This document shows positions 60,488 to 64,000 of a stretch of 64,000 bases of DNA, piece by piece. The translations under genes were made by a program, and so were the position numbers. The notes under the pieces were generated by a model. The model ran no database searches and was not told the origin of the DNA. It saw nothing but the letters and a program-made list of their open reading frames with translations. Every line of letters begins with the position of its first letter. The stretch's first letter is position 1. Source of the DNA: Akkermansiaceae bacterium (GTDB lineage: Bacteria > Verrucomicrobiota > Verrucomicrobiia > Verrucomicrobiales > Akkermansiaceae); assembly GCA_026421245.1 (NCBI GenBank), contig JAPKDJ010000005.1:1-64000 (forward strand), written 5' to 3'.

Positions 60488-63400
60488 TTAGTGGTTGAAG
60501 AGGAAGGCGGGGGTGTTGATCAAGGCCCAGGCGAGATCCTGGGCGCCGGTGAGCCGACGTTCTGTGAGTTGCTTCGTACTGAGAGCTAAATCATTTCTAA
60601 GAAGATCGTGCCCTGGGTCGGCGCGAGGAACTTTTTCAAGCATTACTGCTTTGTTGCGAAGGTCATTCAGGATTGGATCAACGGGGAGAGGCTTCTTCGC
60701 TTGGGCGAGGCTCTGATCCAGGGTCTTGAGAGTTACGTCATTCTCGTGGAAGTATTTCGTGATCTCCCCAGTTTGCTTTTCGTTACGCTTCTCTTTGGTA
60801 AGGGCGAGAACGTTTTTAATGTTCTCCGGAATGGCGAAAGGCAGGGGCCCTTGCTTTGTCGTGACCGAAAGCCGAAATTTTCCAAGCGTGTGTAAGTCGT
60901 CGTAAGGCTGCCTGAGAGTGAATCGAAGAATGCTGCCTTCTCCGTTTCCGACGGGTTGCTCGCTTCCAAAGGTGGCCGTTTGGTTTTTGCCAACCTGCGG
61001 AGAAATCGCCCAACCGGCGTTTGGTCCGCCGGGCTTTCCATCGATGGCCTTTGCGACCTCGTAGTTCGCTTGGCTAAAGCTGGCCTTGGCGGTGTTAAAT
61101 TTGACCCGTTGGAAGTTCTTTGGATCGGACGCTGGTGCGACCTCCAACTCAATTTCACCGAGAACGAAGTTGCCGGCCTGCCGCCCAGGGCCTTTTCCGG
61201 GGAGTCGATCGTCAGTAAGCATCTCAAGCCGAACGGCGGTGATGCCGCTGAGTTGAGTGTGCGCGGAGAAAGTGTAGTCGGTCTTCCCATTATTGCCCGT
61301 GGCGATGATGGCCTGGTCGGCTTCAAGGGTCAGAATAGCTCCATTGGTGGATTTGAGATCGACGGGCTGAAGGGGAGTCCAAGGGGTGCCTCCTGCGGCA
61401 AGTCCCTTTTCCCATCCTGAGATTTTGGCGGGAAGGGCAGCGTCGTAGGCCTTCTTGTCGCTCTCGAGTTTGGCGATTTGATCCTGGCGCTTCTTTTCCT
61501 CGGCATCAATGCGAGGTTTGATCGCTTTTTCATGTGCAGTGACCGCCGACTTCGCGCCAGCGATATCGGCTTCGCGTTTTTTCTCAGCAGCGGCGAGAGC
61601 GGGATCGCGCTTTGTGAGATGTTTCGCCAAGGCCTCCTCGAGCGTGGCGTGATCTTGATCAATGTCGGTGCTAAAGGCTTTCAAGGTGGCCGCGATTTCG
61701 GCCTCTAAAGGAGGTCGGTTAAGGATGCGGTAGAACAATTCCGCAATCAGTTCGCGATCGTCTTTTGATTCCTTGGCGAGCTTGGTGATGGCGTTGTTGG
61801 GATCGGCGATGGCGTCGCCCACGGTGGGGCCACTGAGGAGAGCCATGATCGGCCCCAGTTGCATGTCGCTGTTTCGTTCGCATTCGCACGAGCTTTCGCG
61901 AACCGGGCGCCCGAAGTTGGCGAGGAAACTATCGGGGAGTTTCACTCCGACATCAGGGAGTGAGGAGGCGCGGGTGCCCTTGGGAACACCGGGGAATCGG
62001 CTACTGGCTCCAGTGACGGAGTGAATGGAATCGTAGAGAACTTCAGCGGGAAGGCGACGGGCCTTGGCGTGGGAAAAGTTGATGGTGTCATCTTCATTCC
62101 ACTTGTGGGTCTCGATGGAGAGTTGGTAGGTGCGGGATTTGACGATGACCCGCATGAGTTCACGGACGTTGAAACCGCTCTCGATGAAGTATTTGCTGAG
62201 CCAATCGAGAAGCTCGGGGTTGGAGGGAGGGTTGCCGGCGCGGATGTCGTCGAGGGGTTCGATGATGCCGGTGCCCATCATGTATCCCCAGACACGGTTG
62301 GCGTAGCTGGAGGCAAAATAGCGGTTGTCGGGCGAGGTCATCCACTCTGCCAGTTTATCGCGACGGCTGGCGTCTTTCTTTTCCGGGTGGTCGGCCTCGT
62401 AGGGGAAGGACGGCGCGGTCACCTCTCCGGTGCGCTCGTGCGTGACTTCTGCGTCGTTCTTTTGATAGATGATTTCGTAGAGTGGCTTGGCTCCTTCGAC
62501 TGCGGTGCCACCGATTTTGTCTTTGCCGCTCGCGGGATCTGCCTTGAGTCCGACTTGAGCGAAGAAGGCGGCCATTTCGTAGTAGTTGTCCTGCGTCCAT
62601 CGCTCAAAGGGATGGTCGTGACACTTGTTGCAATTAAAACGAGTCGCGAGGAAAAGGTGGGTGGTGTTTTCCATGGTGTCCTCCGGGGTGCGGAGGATTT
62701 TGAAATACGAGGCAGGAGGATTGTCCTTGTTGGAGCCGGTCGCGGTGATGACCTTGCGGGCAAACTCATCGTAGGGGGTGTTGTCGGTAACTTCCTTGCG
62801 GATCCAGTCGCGGAAAAGCAGGGCTCCCTGTGGGGCGAGAAACTTCCGATTCACCTGCAACATATCGGCCCACTTGTTTGTCCAAAATTCGATGAATTCC
62901 GGGTTGCCAATCAAGGAGTCGATCAAGGCGTCACGCTTCACTTGTGAATGACGCGTGTCGGCGAGAAACGATTTCACTTGGTCGACGGTGGGCGGGAGCC
63001 CGGCGAGGTCGAGGTAGATGCGACGAACAAAGTCGAGATCGGTACAAACCTCCGAAGGGAGGGTTTTTATCCGTTTCCATTTCTCCGCTACCAGATTGTC
63101 GATCTCATTGAACTTGGGTGGATCGGCCCACTCGAATCCACTGCGGTCGCCCATCGCGGTGACTGTGGTGGCGGCGTAGGCTCCTTCGTAGCGGACGAGA
63201 ATGGGGGCTTCGCCCCGGCGCACGACTTTGATGAGGGCGGGATATCCTTTTACGGTTTCCGCCACTTCGCTGTTGCCACTGGTGAGGACTGCTTCGGAAG
63301 TGACGTCGCGAGTTTCGCCGCCGGGATAGGTTGCGATCACCCGCATTTGCTGCATGGAACCAATGTTTTGGACGACGGGGTTGAGGGGGAAGACATCGAT

Positions 63401-64000
63401 CTTTTCGGCCTTGATTTGCTTCTCCTCAAGCTTGGCGCCGTTGGCAATCCAGGCGCGCACGATCTCGTAGTAGTCATTGCCGGGCTTGGTTAATTGACCT
63501 CCTTCGTGAGGCACGGCGGAGGTGGACTTGAGAAGCATCAAACTATCATCGGGTGAGGCCAGATTGACGCGGCGTGAGGCGATGTCATCGGTGAAGGCCC
63601 GGACATCGTAGAGAGGGTCGTAGCCGCGAAGGGAGAGTTTGAAGCCATTCTTGCCATCCTTGGCTCCGTGGCAGGTTCCGGTATTGCAACCCATGCGGGC
63701 GACGACCGGGTTGACGTCTTTTGTCCAAGCCGGAATATACTCCTCTTGCATGCGTGACACCTCTACCGCAATTGCCGCGGTTTTCCCGCCGATGGAGAAT
63801 TTGAGGCTGGAATTTCCATCGGAGATTCCGCGGATCACTCCGGTTTTGGAAATGGTGACATTCTTACCTTGGACACTTTTTTCGGCAATGCGGGTGACGT
63901 CGATGATGTCTCCGGAATCGAGCTCGGCGGATACGATGACTTGAGCGTATTGATAGGGGCTATCGATCGTGACGATGCCTTTGGTGCCTCGTGGAAGAAC
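60488..64000 (-). CDS. DUF1549/DUF1553 cytochrome-like protein, 5' end beyond the window
   Basis: The frame is open to the window edge (1170 residues seen), so the ORF track start at 63838 is internal. Upstream of it the reading VLPRGTKGIVTIDSPYQYA is Ig-like (BIG2-type). A c-type heme-like segment MGCNTGTCHGAKDGKNGFKL has CX4CH spacing. DUF1549 follows (DLDFVRRIYLDLAGLPPTVDQVKSFL; FNCNKCHDHPFERW with CxxCH), then DUF1553 (DKLAEWMTSPDNRYFASSYANRVWGYMMGTGI, CECERNSDMQLGPIMALLSG). Within it is inserted a Lys/Glu-rich helix and a discoidin-like beta domain (IELEVAPASDPKNFQRVKF). It is secreted or membrane-bound in relatives and precedes DUF1501, its usual partner. Confidence 0.93.
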   Translation of the reverse strand, partial: VLPRGTKGIVTIDSPYQYAQVIVSAELDSGDIIDVTRIAEKSVQGKNVTISKTGVIRGISDGNSSLKFSIGGKTAAIAVEVSRMQEEYIPAWTKDVNPVVARMGCNTGTCHGAKDGKNGFKLSLRGYDPLYDVRAFTDDIASRRVNLASPDDSLMLLKSTSAVPHEGGQLTKPGNDYYEIVRAWIANGAKLEEKQIKAEKIDVFPLNPVVQNIGSMQQMRVIATYPGGETRDVTSEAVLTSGNSEVAETVKGYPALIKVVRRGEAPILVRYEGAYAATTVTAMGDRSGFEWADPPKFNEIDNLVAEKWKRIKTLPSEVCTDLDFVRRIYLDLAGLPPTVDQVKSFLADTRHSQVKRDALIDSLIGNPEFIEFWTNKWADMLQVNRKFLAPQGALLFRDWIRKEVTDNTPYDEFARKVITATGSNKDNPPASYFKILRTPEDTMENTTHLFLATRFNCNKCHDHPFERWTQDNYYEMAAFFAQVGLKADPASGKDKIGGTAVEGAKPLYEIIYQKNDAEVTHERTGEVTAPSFPYEADHPEKKDASRRDKLAEWMTSPDNRYFASSYANRVWGYMMGTGIIEPLDDIRAGNPPSNPELLDWLSKYFIESGFNVRELMRVIVKSRTYQLSIETHKWNEDDTINFSHAKARRLPAEVLYDSIHSVTGASSRFPGVPKGTRASSLPDVGVKLPDSFLANFGRPVRESSCECERNSDMQLGPIMALLSGPTVGDAIADPNNAITKLAKESKDDRELIAELFYRILNRPPLEAEIAATLKAFSTDIDQDHATLEEALAKHLTKRDPALAAAEKKREADIAGAKSAVTAHEKAIKPRIDAEEKKRQDQIAKLESDKKAYDAALPAKISGWEKGLAAGGTPWTPLQPVDLKSTNGAILTLEADQAIIATGNNGKTDYTFSAHTQLSGITAVRLEMLTDDRLPGKGPGRQAGNFVLGEIELEVAPASDPKNFQRVKFNTAKASFSQANYEVAKAIDGKPGGPNAGWAISPQVGKNQTATFGSEQPVGNGEGSILRFTLRQPYDDLHTLGKFRLSVTTKQGPLPFAIPENIKNVLALTKEKRNEKQTGEITKYFHENDVTLKTLDQSLAQAKKPLPVDPILNDLRNKAVMLEKVPRADPGHDLLRNDLALSTKQLTERRLTGAQDLAWALINTPAFLFNH

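Noticed and set aside
1-64000. CRISPR arrays, tRNA and rRNA genes, integrase or attachment sites
   Set aside because: I scanned by eye for regular repeats and for T-loop-like GTTCGAATCC patterns and found none that could be folded into a tRNA or an array.

Overview
The window looks like a chromosome segment of a Verrucomicrobiota bacterium, probably a marine or polysaccharide-degrading member of the Verrucomicrobiales. The reasons are six secreted S1-type sulfatases, three DUF1080 (3-keto-disaccharide hydrolase) proteins, a DUF1501 / DUF1549-DUF1553 pair, FG-GAP/UnbV proteins, PEP-CTERM tails, a moderately high GC content and few strong Shine-Dalgarno sites. This is inference from gene content; no rRNA or tRNA gene was seen.

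Layout. 0-10 kb: a collapsed GH63-like glucosidase pseudogene, selO, a glyoxalase remnant, two sulfatases, a PQQ-propeller protein, a DUF1080 protein and a Gfo/Idh/MocA oxidoreductase. 10-14.9 kb: an IS remnant, then a polyphosphate locus (ppx-ppk1 leftward, ppk2 rightward). 15-19.3 kb: housekeeping genes rpsO-pnp and efp-asparaginase. 19.5-22.3 kb: a four-gene envelope operon (DUF3570 barrel, frameshifted TlpA thioredoxin, DUF4266 lipoprotein with a GGGCGCN tail, Ig-like protein). 22.7-28.7 kb: IS4 remnant, sulfatase, cysteine desulfurase, orphan PEP-CTERM tail, DUF1080 protein and a tandem SGNH hydrolase. 29-32.5 kb: a membrane-anchored protein plus an ABC exporter. 32.5-41.1 kb: four-helix-bundle protein, ROK kinase, PhyH dioxygenase, alaS, HGSNAT-like acyltransferase, FmdB and Ldh_2 genes. 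41.5-48.4 kb: a PEP-CTERM metalloprotease tail, three more sulfatases and a double DUF1080 protein. 48.4-55.3 kb: a nucleotidyltransferase-GHMP kinase fusion, the coproheme decarboxylase operon, ferredoxin, dciA, HAD, folB, an ECF sigma factor with a putative membrane partner, and yjbQ. 55.5-64 kb: the UnbV-thioredoxin gene, a broken small secreted protein, DUF1501, and a DUF1549/DUF1553 protein that runs off the right edge.

The most interesting signal is at 55524..58502. Two adjacent ORFs are in the same frame and are separated only by one TGA. They read as a single 992-residue secreted FG-GAP/UnbV/thioredoxin protein. The TGA is followed, after 10 nt, by a 7-bp hairpin with a GGTCG loop, placed almost exactly as in the E. 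coli fdhF SECIS. I propose a selenoprotein of a kind I do not recognise as described.

A second theme is gene decay by internal deletion or single-base loss: glucosidase, glyoxalase, two transposases, the PEP-CTERM remnants, TlpA and a small secreted protein. Some of the single-base cases could be sequencing errors.

The sulfatases, DUF1080 proteins, SGNH hydrolase, DUF1501 and DUF1549/1553 proteins probably act together outside the cytoplasm on sulfated polysaccharides. Substrates cannot be read from the sequence.
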